The translations under genes were made by a program, and so were the position numbers. Below, in pieces: positions 1-11,661 of a stretch of 64,000 nucleotides of DNA. The notes beneath the pieces are model-generated. The model ran no database searches. It saw only the letters and a list, made by a program, of their open reading frames with translations, and was not told the DNA's origin. Source of the DNA: Liquidambar formosana. Its lineage: Eukaryota; Streptophyta; Magnoliopsida; Saxifragales; Altingiaceae. The stretch's first letter is position 1. Each line of letters starts with the position of its first letter. The DNA is taken from contig CM077832.1 of NCBI GenBank assembly GCA_039720395.1, forward strand, positions 21,725,607 through 21,789,606, in the 5' to 3' direction.

Positions 1-130
1 TGTCTCCAAATGTCACGAACCCGCCGTCCTTGGGCTTCAAAGAGACGAACTTTGATCTATCACCCGTCATATGCCTTGAGCAACCGCTATCAAGAAACCA
101 TTTCTCATTTCTAGATGACTTCAAGCATAC
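1..130 (-). CDS. Start of pol (protease) of a minus-strand Sirevirus-like copia element, partial
   Basis: Read on the minus strand, this edge fragment encodes an aspartic protease active-site stretch WFLDSGCSRHMTGD (around 64-98), the D-S-G protease motif of copia polyproteins. It follows gag in the same element but in a different frame. An in-frame TAG lies between the gag stop and this motif. The rest of pol lies left of the window. This copy therefore seems to need a frameshift and a stop readthrough, or is simply broken at the gag-pol junction. Identity as copia protease is well supported by the motif; the exact start of the reading frame cannot be fixed. Confidence 0.75.
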
Positions 131-140
131 CTACACAAGT

Positions 141-1871
141 TCAAGTAACTTTCTTTGGTACCCATACTTTCTTGGGTCCATAGGGGTTAGCCATAGGGGG
201 TGAGGTTCCCTTCACTACCCACACCTTCTTGGTGAAACCTTTAGGTCTTCTTCTCATGTTACAAGTATAAACGTTGTGTCCTTCCTTATTATAATAAGTA
301 CATGAGATTTTAGGTGTGCTAGGAACCTTAGACTTAGGAAAGAAATTAATGTAGGATTTTTGTTTAATGTGTTCTTGATAACCAATTCCGGCCTTGTCAA
401 AGCACCATCTTTGACTAGTTAATATCTTATCCAAGTTATCCCTTCCATTGGTGAACTTGGCCAAGGTATTAGTTAAGTCTTCAATCTTTTCTTTCAATGA
501 TATATTTTCACTTTCAAGATTAGATTGAGAGATGGTAGGGGGTGAGTCTATCTTGCTTTTCAACTCTAAGTTCTCATTTTTCAACGCATTTAGTTCTTCT
601 TGAAGAGATGAGATATTCTTTTTCAAATCATTATTTTTGTGAGAAAATCTTTTTAATTCAAGAAAAGTATCTTCAAGAGCATCTTGTAGTTCTTCATAAG
701 TAGGAGGTTCTTCTATAGGATAATCAATAGAGTTAGATTCGATTACCTCATCTTCTTTTGCCATTAGACAAAAATTTGCCACTTCTTGAACGCAAGAAAT
801 CTCCTCGTCTTCTTCATCACTATTTGCTTCATCATCCCAAGTGACGGTGAAGGCCTTCTTCTTGAACTTTCTATTGTCCTTGAAGTTGTTGTTGTTTTGA
901 CTTGTCTTGTTGTAGTTGTTGTTGAGTTGAGGACAATTTACCTTGATATGTCCGGGCTTCTTGCATTCAAAACATACTTGTGAGTCTCTATTAAAGTTCT
1001 CCCCTCTACTTGGAATTCTTTTGGATGAATCACCCTTGTTGAATCTCCTTCCTTGGTTTCTTCTTGAGAAGAACTTCTTAAGCTTATGAGAAATGAAGGC
1101 AATGTCCTCATCTTCTTCATTCTCACATTCTTCATTTGGTGATTCCTCTTCATCTTGTGAGGCCTTGAGAGCCATGCTCTTGGGAGGCTTGCTTTCACTA
1201 ACTTCCTGTGCTTTGAACACAAATTCTTGTGTGACTAAATTTCCATCAAGGTCACTAAGAGTCATTGAACCAAGTTCCTTTGATTGGAGCACGGCCGTTG
1301 TAAATGTATCCCATTCCTTAGGCAAGCTCCTAAGAATTTTTCTTACTAATTCGGAGTTAGTATAAATTTTCCCAAGAGAATTCAAGGGATTTATAATAGC
1401 ATTGAAACGAGCAAACATATCTCTAATAGATTCATCTTTCTTCATTTTGAATAATTCATATTCACACACAAGCATGTTGATTTTAGCTTCTTTCACTTGA
1501 GAGGTTCCTTCATAGGTAACCTCTAATGTATCCCATATCTCTTTGGCGCTAGTGCACCTAGAGATTTTGCTGAATTCATCATTAGTAAGAGCACAATATA
1601 ATAAGCCAATGGCCTTAGAATTTAGTTCAAGTAGCTTGTGATCAGCACTAGTATATTCTTGTGGTACTTTAGGAAGAGTAACTCCATCTACCACTTTAGT
1701 AGGGACCAAGGGACCCTTAGATGTAATATTCCATAAATCATAGCTATTAGATTGAATAAAAATTTGCATTCTTATTTTCCAGAAATTATATAAAGAGGCA
1801 TCTCCATTAAAAAGAGGTGGTCTATTGGACGATTGTCCTTCGGTAAATCCGTTGCCACTATAGTTGGCCAT
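141..1871 (-). CDS. Copia gag polyprotein (Sirevirus-like)
   Basis: Encodes a 576-residue capsid/nucleocapsid precursor that would package the element RNA in cytoplasmic particles. Visible domains are a DUF4219-like N terminus (about residues 15-45), a UBN2-type gag region (about 108-195, with the AKEIWDTL and RSLPKEWD signatures), an acidic linker (237-257), a complete CCHC zinc knuckle (C300, C303, H308, C313) and a long heptad-rich coiled coil (about 395-475). A gag of this length with a C-terminal coiled coil is typical of Sireviruses. The start is the ATG 40 nt inside the primer site. The ORF is uninterrupted, so this part of the element is recent or well preserved; pol continues beyond the left edge in another frame. 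Confidence 0.88.
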   Translation of the reverse strand: MANYSGNGFTEGQSSNRPPLFNGDASLYNFWKIRMQIFIQSNSYDLWNITSKGPLVPTKVVDGVTLPKVPQEYTSADHKLLELNSKAIGLLYCALTNDEFSKISRCTSAKEIWDTLEVTYEGTSQVKEAKINMLVCEYELFKMKKDESIRDMFARFNAIINPLNSLGKIYTNSELVRKILRSLPKEWDTFTTAVLQSKELGSMTLSDLDGNLVTQEFVFKAQEVSESKPPKSMALKASQDEEESPNEECENEEDEDIAFISHKLKKFFSRRNQGRRFNKGDSSKRIPSRGENFNRDSQVCFECKKPGHIKVNCPQLNNNYNKTSQNNNNFKDNRKFKKKAFTVTWDDEANSDEEDEEISCVQEVANFCLMAKEDEVIESNSIDYPIEEPPTYEELQDALEDTFLELKRFSHKNNDLKKNISSLQEELNALKNENLELKSKIDSPPTISQSNLESENISLKEKIEDLTNTLAKFTNGRDNLDKILTSQRWCFDKAGIGYQEHIKQKSYINFFPKSKVPSTPKISCTYYNKEGHNVYTCNMRRRPKGFTKKVWVVKGTSPPMANPYGPKKVWVPKKVT

Positions 1872-1910
1872 ATCGTTCCTCGCAAGACAAATATGTCAAA
1901 TGCAAGAGGT

Positions 1911-1927
1911 TGGGCTCTGATACCAAT
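1911..1927 (-). other. Primer binding site (initiator Met tRNA type)
   Basis: On the minus strand the sequence directly inside the LTR reads TTGGTATCAGAGCCCA. It matches the common plant copia primer site TGGTATCAGAGC, complementary to the 3' end of initiator tRNA-Met. It fixes the element as minus strand and the inner LTR edge at 1928. Confidence 0.9.
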
Positions 1928-3296
1928 TGTTGTCCCAAGTAAATAACCCTAGAGGGGGGGGTGAATAGGGTTTTTAGCCAAATAAAAAATCTAAATGCAC
2001 AATAAAAAATCTGATTATTGCTAGAGCAAGAAATAACACAAGTATGCTATAATAAGGAGATGTAAGGAAAGAGAGTGCAAACGATTTTAATGAGGTTCAG
2101 CTTCCCGCCTACGTCCTCGCCTCAAGAGCTCGCTTGAGGATTCAAATCCACTAAACAATCTTCTTCCAAGGTGAAGATAAAACCTTTACAGTAGCAAGTG
2201 TTTTACTCAAACACTTAATACACAGCCTTCTTCAAAGGCTTCAAAGCCAAGGATTTTCACAATCCTTTAATACAAGATGATTAGTAGAGATATTTGAATA
2301 CAAGAACTCTCTTCAAAGAGTAGATGATACAGTTGTACACAGCTCACTCAGCTACTGATTAATTTCACAATGAATGCTCACTTGATTTTCTAGGGCTTGA
2401 GAGTAATGGAATGTGATTTGTTTGTATTTTTCTCAATCAATATCCATAAATGAGTATAGGTGATGTATTTATAGTCCAAGGGTCCAAAATGACCGTTCTG
2501 TAACAATTAATGCCGGGAAAAGTGGTTTGGTGGGCAATAAATGCTTCAAACAACTCTTAGAAAACTAGCCGTTATAAGTCAGATCCGAAGGTTTCGGACG
2601 TCTGAGTTGTGACTTGGACGTCTGAAAATCACAGTAGCAATTTTCAATAAAAAGGACTTATCAGTGAAATCAATAGTTAGGTCGTCTGAGTCTCATTTCG
2701 GACGTCTGAGGGATCGTCTGAAAAAGTCAGTGTCCAAGGAGAAGCAATGCCAAGTTCTCTGGAATAGTTAGACGTATGAGATATAGACTTGGACGTCTGA
2801 TGGAACTTTTGGACGTCTGAGTGTCCACTCGGACGTCTGAGTTTCATTTCGGACGTCTGAGGGATCGTCTGAGTTTCCCAGTGATAAAATGCAGAAATGT
2901 TTGGAACAAGTCTACCATTTTGGGATACAACTCAAAAAGGCTTATGGTACCATTTTGGTACAAAAACTTGGTTTGTTTAGATTGTAACCATTTAGTTAAT
3001 ATGTAAAAAGCCCATATATCCTAAGTGAGCAAGGATTTTGAAATAATCTTACATAAGATCCTAAACTCTTACAATCTCACTTAAAAAGGCTTGAATTGCC
3101 TTCAGCTTGAATTTCTATGATTCATTTGATGTAATGTGCCTTCTTTTGAACTCCATGAACTTCATTTTTGCTATTTATGAAGGGTATAGATGATACAGCC
3201 TGTAAATCTCAAACTTACAACTTCATTAGCAACTAAGCAAAACATCCTTGCTTTGTTATCATCAAAATACATGGGATTGAACCCTTAGGTCCAACA
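1928..3296 (-). mobile_element. 5' LTR of the Sirevirus-like copia element
   Basis: A 1369-bp LTR bounded by TGTTG at the left and CAACA at the right, next to the primer site. On the minus strand a TATA box (ACTATAAATACA, about 2466-2476) follows an array of GGACGTCTGA decamers at 2590-2876. The same LTR family occurs as a solo LTR at 44206-47295. The outer flank at 3297 is gypsy LTR sequence, so the element inserted into an older gypsy LTR. Its other LTR lies outside the window. Confidence 0.88.
2590..2876 (-). promoter_or_regulatory. GGACGTCTGA decamer array upstream of the LTR TATA box
   Basis: About ten exact or near copies of GGACGTCTGA, many spaced about 20 bp, lie roughly 110-400 bp upstream of the TATA box in element orientation. 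The core GACGTC is a palindrome. Position and repetition suggest transcription-factor or silencing-factor binding sites in U3. Function is inferred. Confidence 0.6.
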
Positions 3297-4092
3297 GTTA
3301 CTGCTTAAGCTTGCTATTGCTCGGAGATATTGCACAAGGTAAGTAGGGTTTGAAAGTGCCCTCATTCACTTTTTCTTCCTTTATCTTCTCTCTTCTCCCT
3401 CCTTAGGGTTATTTCCTAATATGAGTCTATGGTAATAATTAGAGGTTTCCTTGATTAAATAAATTACCTTTTTATCAAAGTTTCCATCTTGTGAAAGTTA
3501 TTTCTATTTCAAACTTGGTTTAAATACCAGATTTTCTATCTTTCAAATAAGGAAACCTAGGGTTTTTACCATAGGTTTATATTAGGGTTTAACCCTAATT
3601 CTCTTCGAACTACGTGGACTTTGATCCATGTATTTCGTTACATGGTACGTAGGCGCTTTGAGGTTCAAGTCCGCCCTAGGATCTAAGTATCCTAGTTTAG
3701 TTTAGTTTTTCTTTGTTTTGTTTGTTTATTATGGATGGAATATATGATATGCATGCAATTCTTGTGATGATATACTTGCTGATTTTTGTATGGTAAGACT
3801 TTAATTTAGCCCAAATAAACTAAGAGACCGAAAGGGTGACATGGGTGCCTATAGGCTTTGCCTAGAACCTTCCATGTCATAACTTAGCCTCCGAATCCCA
3901 ATTTCTTTGGTTTCCAAAAAAGACTAGTTTTTGCCTTTCCTTTTTAAACATGGAGTCATTCAATTGTTTTCTTTAGAACAAAATGGTTTTTAGGGTTTTT
4001 CTTGTTTTCTTTAAAAAATAAGGTGGCGACTCCTTTTTCTTTTTCAACCTATTTTCTTTTCAATCCTTGTGGGCCACTTTCCGGGGTCCACA
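3297..4092 (+). mobile_element. 3' part of a gypsy LTR (family G1)
   Basis: This stretch matches the 3' third of the LTRs at 6900-9916 and, inverted, at 41732-47544. Shared features are the start AGGTAAGTAGGGTTTGAAAG, the ACTACGTGGACTTTGATCC block, the GACATGGGTGCC hairpin and the terminal TTCCGGGGTCCACA. The left part is cut off by the Sirevirus-like insertion. It ends at 4092 against internal sequence of gypsy element T, with TAGTC as a possible target duplication. No coding content is seen. Confidence 0.75.
3838..3878 (+). other. Conserved LTR hairpin, copy in G1 fragment
   Basis: GACATGG pairs with CCATGTC (outer stem) and TAGGC with GCCTA around a TTT loop. Equivalent hairpins with changed stems occur in the other gypsy LTRs of the window. 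Confidence 0.6.
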
Positions 4093-4400
4093 TAGTCACA
4101 CACAAACCCCCTATCTTGTGCGTGTCCTCATTAGAAAGAATGAGCGTACATTATGGAAGCATATGTGTTCCTATTAGAAAGAATAGGCATATGAGAGTAC
4201 CGTGTGTTTAAATGACCTTCATGGTCACACACAAGAAACCCCTCTATTTTGTACAAGTGTGTATTATAGCAGTCATGAACATCCTCAGTAGTCACTGTTG
4301 AAGTTCAAGCATTGGTTCATCGCCCTTTTCTTGTGAAAATGGGCTGTCTTTTCTAACATTGGTGTCGCTTGCGAAGCAAACTCCACCAATGAGGGGCATC
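4093..4400 (+). mobile_element. Internal 3' end of a second T-type gypsy copy, with polypurine tract
   Basis: Nearly identical to 35185-35492, the sequence that precedes the right LTR of T, including the last 129-bp tandem repeat unit and the purine tract TGAGGGGCATC. Here it precedes the left LTR, where flanking host sequence would be expected. This indicates a tandem or recombined pair of T elements sharing the LTR at 4401-10712. Confidence 0.75.
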
Positions 4401-5033
4401 TATAGACACCCCATTTTCACCCCCATGAGATCATGATAGCATTTGGTTAGGTTTAGAAGCATATAGGAGTCCGTAAGCCTTAAAGGACAATTTTGCCCTT
4501 TTAAGCCTTAGGAGAGTAGGTCATCATTGCATGCATATTTTTGTCTCTTTGTTGAGTCCCATCACTTGCATTTAGTTTCTAGGGTCATTTTGGATATGTG
4601 TGTCAAATTTGGCTCAATTCCAGATAGATTTGGATAGCTAATTAGAACTTTTGCGACTTGAAGGATAATTTCGTCTTTTACTTCGTATATTTTCCAATTG
4701 ACTTCTAAATTTGCTCTGGAGTGTTCCATTGGCCTTAGAATGATGAAATGAGTCTAATTGAAGTGCCAATTTAATTTATTGATAGGTTTGGGATTGGTTC
4801 ACTACATTACCCTATGCTTAATTGACCTTTTTTCGGGTAATCGCCTCATGAAAACCCAACCACTTGACCGTGGTCAGGGATTCTTGGTTCAAGAATATTC
4901 TAGGCTTATTCTACACTGAATTCTTGAAATTTTGGCTTTTGAATCACTCAAATCGAAGTTAAAATGAAGAATTTGTGTCTGTTTAAAGTTCGGAGTCCAA
5001 ATCGAGCTAGAATTCCAAAATTTTTGGATTCTT

Positions 5034-5092
5034 CTCGGGTGACCGGTTGGGCCCAACCGGTTGGACCGGTTCACCCCAACCGGTCACCCGAG
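5034..5092 (+). promoter_or_regulatory. Palindromic CCGGTT module upstream of the LTR TATA box
   Basis: CTCGGGTGACCGGTTGGG (5034-5051) is perfectly complementary to 5075-5092, giving an 18-bp stem whose loop contains further AACCGGTT palindromes. The TATA box lies about 200 bp downstream. The module recurs with the same flanks elsewhere in the window. Confidence 0.7.
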
Positions 5093-7606
5093 CCCTTCGT
5101 CCTGATTTTTCTCCTTTTGAATTTTTGACGAAATGGGACTCTATTACTCCGATTTTCTGCCTTCTAAAGGACTTCTAAGCCTATTGGGAGGTGGTTTTGA
5201 ATTGTTTAACATTCATGGGACTTAATTACAGTCCTAGATTGTTTTTATGGTGAATTAATCTCAACCATTGGTTCATATGGTTGGTTGGTTATAAATAGAG
5301 GCTCATTTATCAGCATAAAGGACTTTTGGCTTGTTTGACACTTCATATTCATAAGAGAGAGAGGGACCACGAGTTTGAACACACCCATATCACTTGGAGG
5401 AGGATTTCTACTGCAATTTTAAAGAGGAACTAGAAGGGAACCAAGCCAAAGAGAATGAAGAACGCAGCGAAGACCCTTGCTTCATTGTGAGTTTCCTTTG
5501 CTTTCTTTTACGATTCCTTCTTCTTCTACTCCATTCTCTGCATAGTTATGGTTTAGAATTGATTTAGGAATCATATATACTCTATATTTTAGAGTGTATA
5601 TGATTCAAAGATGATGAGAATGCATGTTATTGGATTAGGATTGTGAATTGCTTGCTGTTAAGATAGTTTCTCTCTTAAGGATAGAGGTACGTTTTGCATG
5701 AAAAATCAATTGGTGTGTTTAAGCCGTTTTCTCTTCATGGTTCAATTATATGCATGATTTTAAGCATCTTTTGTATAGGACACTTGCTGTGTAAGCCTCG
5801 TCTTCATAGGTGTATGGATGAATTATCGTCCTCAGAGGGTGAGGTTGTGCATAGGTGCTTTCTGGAGTGTGTTTAAGTGCGCTGTGAGTCTCTTTGCATT
5901 CTTAGGTATATATTTTACATAGGATATGTAAAGAAATCATTCACACGGAGTGGTTTCTACGTAAAATTATCTCTGGTTAGTTTTACTTAAGAAAGCTCGC
6001 CGTAAGGATGATTATTTCACATTCTTACATAAAGTACTTACCTAAGGCATCATGTTAGGTTTTCTTTTCATGTTTAGGATTGTCATATGATATTTTCATC
6101 ATGGTAATGCCTATTTAGCATGTTTTTGATAGTTTTTGTGCATGTTAGGGTGTTTAGAGCATATAGGAGCATATAGGATTGAGTTTTTCTTTTGATTCTT
6201 GTTATTTGCATGAGTTTTAGGTCATTGTATGCATGTTTAGTATTCTGTCCAGATTTGATTTAGGTCTTCTAATGATTATTTGAGCATGAATATGAATGAT
6301 TTGAGCTTAATAATTGCCTTATAGAATACATAGGGTGATTAATTGGTGATTTCTCGATGTTTCGGGATGATTTGCATGAGTGTTAGGTCATTATATGCAT
6401 ATTTAGTATTCTATCCAGATTTGAATTAGGTCTTCTAATGATGATTTGAGCATGAATATGAATGGTTTGAGCTTAATAATTGCCCTATAGAATACATGGG
6501 GTGATTAATTGGTGTTTTCTCGATATTTCGGGATAATTTGCATATGATAAGTGGTTTATGGTAAGTTGTGTATGAATTGTTCTCTTCTTCCCCTCGGGTT
6601 ATTGTCTTTACTTTGAATTAGAAGTCCTAAGTTTCCAACTCTCTCAAAATTCTGTTTTAATTAGAGTTCTATCTCTTTTAGAATTCTACTTTTCTTAAAC
6701 TTCTTTTTGAATTAGAGTTCTATCTCCTTTAGAATTCTACTTTTCTAAAACTTCTTTTTTTGGATAAGAGTTCTATCTCTTTTCAAATTCTATCTTTTCT
6801 CAAATTCCTTTTTTGGAAACTCTTCTTCTTTTTCAAACTCTTCTTTTCTTTTTATGGAAACTTAGGGTTTATAGTTCGTTGTAAAGGGAGTAACCCCTTT
6901 GTCACACCCCATTTTTGTCATCTTAGCTAGGACATATCATTTCATGTAGGATTTTGAGTCCTTTTTGAGTCTAGTCTTTTGCATTGAGTTTCTATGGCAT
7001 TGAATATCATGTGTATGAATTTTGAAGTGATTTGGAGTTCATCTCGATGGTCAATAAGAACTTTTGCGACTTTAAGGGCATAATCGTCTTTTAAGCCGTA
7101 TATTTTCCATTTGACCTTGGAATGAATCCCGAGTCATCCCATCAAGTTCATATGGTTATATAGAGTCCATATATAGGTTCAATTTCATGAATTAATGGTT
7201 TAAGATCAATTCGGCTCGTAATGGTTCGGGTTGGCTAAAAGACCCTTTCTTGGTTTGCTCAAATTGACTCATAAGACCCAATCAATTTTCTCTCATTTAA
7301 CTTCAATTGGGCTTTATTTATGTCCTAAACATGTTTAGAAAGATCAATTTTTGATTGGGAAAGCATTCTGTTCGACCGTGTGTACAAACCCAACTTAGCG
7401 ACGGTGAAGCACCATGGTTAACCACCTTTGTAAAACCTAACCATGCACCCATGGTTGAGGATTTTTGTCCCAAAATACTTAAAAATGTGTTCCCCTTCGA
7501 AACACGGTCGTTTTGGCTTTTATTTCGTCAAAATCGGACTTAATTTGAGCATTTTAGGACTTCTACAGCGAGTAGGAGTCAGAACCGGAGTGAAACAAGG
7601 AAAGCC

Positions 7607-7686
7607 CTCGGGTAACCGTCCGGGGCTGGACGGTCAGCCGTCCAAGCCCAGACGGCTAACCGTCCAGGCCTAGTTGGTCACCCGAG
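7607..7686 (+). promoter_or_regulatory. Palindromic module, CCGTCC-core version
   Basis: Outer arms CTCGGGTAACC and GGTCACCCGAG enclose several shorter inverted repeats of GGACGG/CCGTCC and GACGGCT/AGCCGTC type. The TATA box lies about 190 bp downstream, matching the spacing in the T LTR although the core sequence differs. Confidence 0.6.
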
Positions 7687-9666
7687 AGAGTCCGTCCTCA
7701 ACTCAAATTCTGACTCTTCTCTCCCTCTTTTGACGGTTTCCTCCGCCAAAACAACTTGTCTGAGCTTAGGAGTGTTTAGGTTTGAGTTGTTTGAGCACCA
7801 AGAGAGTCTCTAATAGCCCTAGGATCATTATTTAGTGAATTAATCCTAGCCATTGGTTTAGGGGGTCAGTTCTCTATATAAAGGACATGATATTCAGCAC
7901 ATAGGGGGAGGATAATTGCACTTTACACTTAGAGAGAGAGGGAGCTACGAGTTTGGAGAGCTAGAAGGACTTCAAGAGGAGGCTCTTCAACCCCAAGCAA
8001 GCAAGGAAACAAGAGGTTTGAAGACAAGGAAGAGTCTACAAGAGGTAAGCCTATCCCTTTTATGCTGAACATGAATTTCTGCTTCTCCTTCTTCTCTTTC
8101 TTCTTCTCCTTCTAGGATAGTTGTGGTGCATGCAATTGCTCTTCTTATGGATGGAATTCAATGTCTATGTGATGTCATATGAATAATTTTAGGATAGTTT
8201 ATAGCTTTATATGCTTGATAATCCCTGGTTTACTAAGGATTTGATAGCTTTATTCTTTCTATCCTCTTAAATCATGCATAGTTCACATGTTTAGGTTGCT
8301 GTGATTGTTATCATGAATTGATGCTCCTGTTAGTTAGTATATGTGATATGAATGATATTCATGATAATTTGAGCATGTCTTAGAGTTGTTTCATAGGTCC
8401 TAATGCATGGTTGTGAAATTAGGGTTTCAATAACCCTGAATTCACACAAGTTTTATACAGCATACTTAGCTTAGTTTTTTGGGTTGTTGCTCATCATAAT
8501 CATTCTATATATGCTGCATATAGTTGAATTATGCTAGGTTTGCATTCATATAGTATATTTTATAGGGTTTTTGGAGATATTATCCTTTTTTAAGGATAAT
8601 TATCCTTTTTGTTGAAGTGAGGTTTTGTATGAGAGTCTTCTGTGATGTGTTTAAGCATGAAATCTCTTCTGTTGTGTTCTAGGGTATATATTTTACGTAG
8701 GATATGCTGATTGCACCTCCCCATAACGACTTTCTTTCGTGAAATTATCCTAGGATAGTTTCGCTTTAGAAAGCTCGCCGTAGGGAGGCCTATTTTCATA
8801 TTTTACATGAAATATCATCCTTTTGATTAGAATGAGCTTTGTTATCATGTTTATTGATATTATTGGAGTCTCTTATGCTCGTTAGTGTGTCTTTCATAGG
8901 TTTTTATGCATGTTGGTCGAGTCATTGCATTTAGGATTGAGTTAGAGTCCTTAGTTATTCATTATTCTTGTTGTTTGCATGATTAATGGATGATTTTAGG
9001 CCTTGTCAAGGTTCTGTCCAGATTTGCATATTGCTTTCTTTGCATGATTGTGTGCACTTGTAAGGGTGCAAACAGGTACAATGCTTGTCCTATTGCAAAT
9101 AGGGCTGCAATGGTCTGAAATGGCTAATGATTGGAGCTTTTGCGCTCAGGTAAGTAGGGTTTGAAGGTGCCCCAATTCACCTTTCTTTTTCTATCTTTTC
9201 TCTTCTCCCTCCTAGGGTTACTTCTTAATACAAGCTTATGGTAATTATCAAAGGTTTCCTTCAATAATAAATTCTGGTTTTTATCAAAGTTTCCCTCTTG
9301 TGGAAGTTTTCAGTTTTGGATTGAATCGATGTATTTTCAAATGAGGAAACCTAGGGTATTTACCATGGGTTTGTATTAGGTTGTAACCCTATTCTTTTCG
9401 AACTACGTGGACTTTGATCCATGTATTTCGCTGCATGGTACGTAGGCGCTCTTCGTGAGGCTCAAGTCCGTTCTAGGATCCAAGTATCCTAGGCTTTTCT
9501 TTTCTTTTCTTTTCTTTTTTCTTCTGTTTTGTTTTATTTGAGTGATTGTGCATGAGATGATTGGATGAAATATATGATATGCATACTGCCTTGTGATGAT
9601 ATATGATGATATTTGAGTGGAAAAGATCTTAAGTTAGCCCAATTGAATTAAGAGACCAACTCGGGC

Positions 9667-9708
9667 GATGTGGGTGCCTATGGGCTTTGCCCAGAACCTT
9701 CCCACGTC
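9667..9708 (+). other. Conserved LTR hairpin, copy in the solo G1 LTR
   Basis: GATGTGGG pairs with CCCACGTC (one G-T type pair), and TGGGC with GCCCA around TTT. This keeps the fold of the 3838-3878 copy with different stem bases. Confidence 0.6.
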
Positions 9709-10407
9709 GTAACTTAGCCCCCGGATCCAATTTTCTGGTTTCAAAGACTTTGCTTTTCCTTTAATGGAGTCATGTGGTTTTGGAAATAAAACGTTTTTGT
9801 GGTTTTCCTCTTTTCCCTAAAAAATGAGGTGGCGACTCCTTTTTGTTTGTTGTCTTTCACACCTCTGTATTTTTTGCCAAACCCTTGTGGGCTCCGCGCT
9901 TTTTCGTGGGTTCACACCCTTCTCAATCAAACTACGTGGACTTTGATCCTTACTTCTTTGTATGTAAGGTACGTAGGCACTCATTTGATGTTCAAGTCCG
10001 CCCTAGGATACTAAGTATCCTAGGTTTTCTTTTTCTTTCTTTTTTCTTTCTTTGTACCCATTTGTCCATCACATATATGTTAATGGATAGGATGGACCCA
10101 TGCTTGCTCATTTATCCATCGCATATTTGTTAGTGGATAGGATGGATTTGTTTGTTTGCTCATTTATCCATCACATATTTGCTAGTGGATAGGATGGACT
10201 TGTTTGTTCATTCTCTCTATCTCTTACTTGCTTTCCATATCTCTCTTATCTATTCATGGATGTTTACATGCTTTATGGATGTTTATTGCTTTATGGATGT
10301 TCATGGATGAATGTGGATTATTTATGGATGATTCTTTGCATATGCATGGTGACTAATTAGGAAGTGATTGAAATAGCCCATATAAATTCAAAGACCCATT
10401 TTGGGGC

Positions 10408-10450
10408 GATGTGGGTGCCTATAGGATGTTTCCTAGAACCTTCCCACATC
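10408..10450 (+). other. Conserved LTR hairpin, copy in left LTR of T
   Basis: GATGTGGG pairs with CCCACATC; the inner stem is TAGGA with TCCTA. Compensatory differences from the other LTR families keep the pairing. Confidence 0.6.
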
Positions 10451-10712
10451 GTAACTTAGTCTCCGAATCCTCTCTTGTTTTGATAGACCTGCTTTTCCTT
10501 GATCGGAGTCATGTGGTTTGCTTTCAAAGGTTTTCTTTAAAAACTGTTTTTATGGTTTTCCTCTTTTCCTAAAAATGAGGTGGCGACTCCTTATTTGTTT
10601 TGTTTTTGTGAACCTTTTAAAAACCAGATTTTTATTAATTTAAATCTCTACAAGTCTTTCTAAAAGAAGGGTTCTCCTTCCTTCCTCCTTGGATCGAAAC
10701 CCGTGGTTCACA

Positions 10713-11661
10713 GTCTGGTGACTCCACTGGGGATTAGTGGACTAGACTCAAGGAATTTGTATGGGCTAATTTAATTGCTTAAATTAAAATCAATCACTTG
10801 CATACGCTTGAATGTGTGTTTACTTTATTGCATTGTGTGCGCAATTGCATTTGAATGATAGGTCGATGTATCCTTGCCTTTTCTGATTGGCCTAGCCTTG
10901 ACGCTGGTTCCCCTCATTCTCGGGTGTCATGTTTGCGAAGCTATCAACTCCTCTTGCCACGTATCCTTGCGTTTTACCCTTGGGTATATTAAATGGATCA
11001 ACACGTACCACTTGACTCACGCGACATCCCTCATGCCACACGTGATAGGTATATGGTTGATTCAAGCAAGTAGGGGACACTATCCTATCCTTTTTAGTGC
11101 ATATAGTGGACTGTCTAGGACACATGGACTCGCCTAGTTTAAAGTCACCATGCTTGTGGAATGAATGCAGGTACAGAGTGGATATGTGTTTGAATGTATG
11201 TGTGTATGGAATGAATGTATGTGTGGTATGAATGTGTGTTGTGGGAATGAATGTGAATGGAATGAATGGTAATGCAATTCATGTCATGGTTCTTTGAGAA
11301 GATGATACAAAGCCCTCGATACAGTGATCCGGTTTCTTGCTCTTGAATGCGGTTGGAGATATGAATGAATGCTATGTGGGTAGTTAATTTTAAGGGGTAA
11401 CATGACTTTAAAATCAATCGACCTACATCCCTTTAGTATGACCTTCTTACCTAAAGCCCATTAGGCTCATATGGATGAGAGGCCCAACTAAAGGAATGTT
11501 ATTGGACCATTACCCGCCCGTTTAAATCAATTGTGGAGACTAAAGGCGCTTTGTGTCACTTTGTAACTAAGTATGGGTCATTTGGCTGTAATAGAGTGCT
11601 GGCTTGGACTCGTGACTCTTCAGGCCATTTGATCAGAGGAAGCACCGAACAAGACCTCGCC
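10713..11661 (+). other. Primer binding site and untranslated leader of element T
   Basis: Three bases inside the LTR, TGGTGACTCCACTGGGGA (10716-10733) is the Tat/Ogre-type primer site, related to TGGCGACTCCACTGGGGA and usually attributed to tRNA-Arg. The leader to the gag start has no convincing gene. It contains a simple region rich in GAATG and TGTGTATG pentamers (about 11155-11275). Open frames here are unsupported. Confidence 0.75.

Larger units (their letters stand above)
6895..9921 (+). mobile_element. Solo gypsy LTR (G1-related) with CCCTT target duplication
   Basis: A 3017-bp LTR (6900-9916) starts TGTCACACCCCATTTTTG and ends GTGGGTTCACA. It is flanked by CCCTT at 6895-6899 and 9917-9921. 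The uninterrupted target is visible in the right LTR of T near 38035-38041, with one CCCTT. No internal sequence remains, so this is a solo LTR from LTR-LTR recombination. It has its own palindromic module (7607-7686) and TATA box TATATAAAGG (about 7874). Confidence 0.92.
4401..10712 (+). mobile_element. Left LTR of gypsy element T, interrupted by a solo LTR
   Basis: Begins TATAGACACCCCATTTT (the right copy begins TGTAGACACCCC) and ends CCCGTGGTTCACA. Without the nested solo LTR it is about 3.3 kb and matches 35493-38832 closely, differing by scattered substitutions and a few short indels. It contains a palindromic module (5034-5092), a TATA box TTATAAATAG near 5289, long near-duplicate stretches around 6200-6540, and T-rich repeats of AGAGTTCTATCTC at 6660-6830. 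Confidence 0.88.

Noticed and set aside
786..1365. Several 65-95 codon frames overlapping the minus-strand gag
   Set aside because: They are out-of-frame shadows of a clear gag gene and have no family features.
4401..10712. Reading the interval as two or more separate gypsy elements
   Set aside because: The CCCTT duplication and the uninterrupted target in the right LTR show that it is one LTR with a solo LTR inserted.
10874..11417. Frames of 70-90 codons in the T leader
   Set aside because: Opposite strands are both open, the composition is simple-repeat driven, and the position is the untranslated leader.
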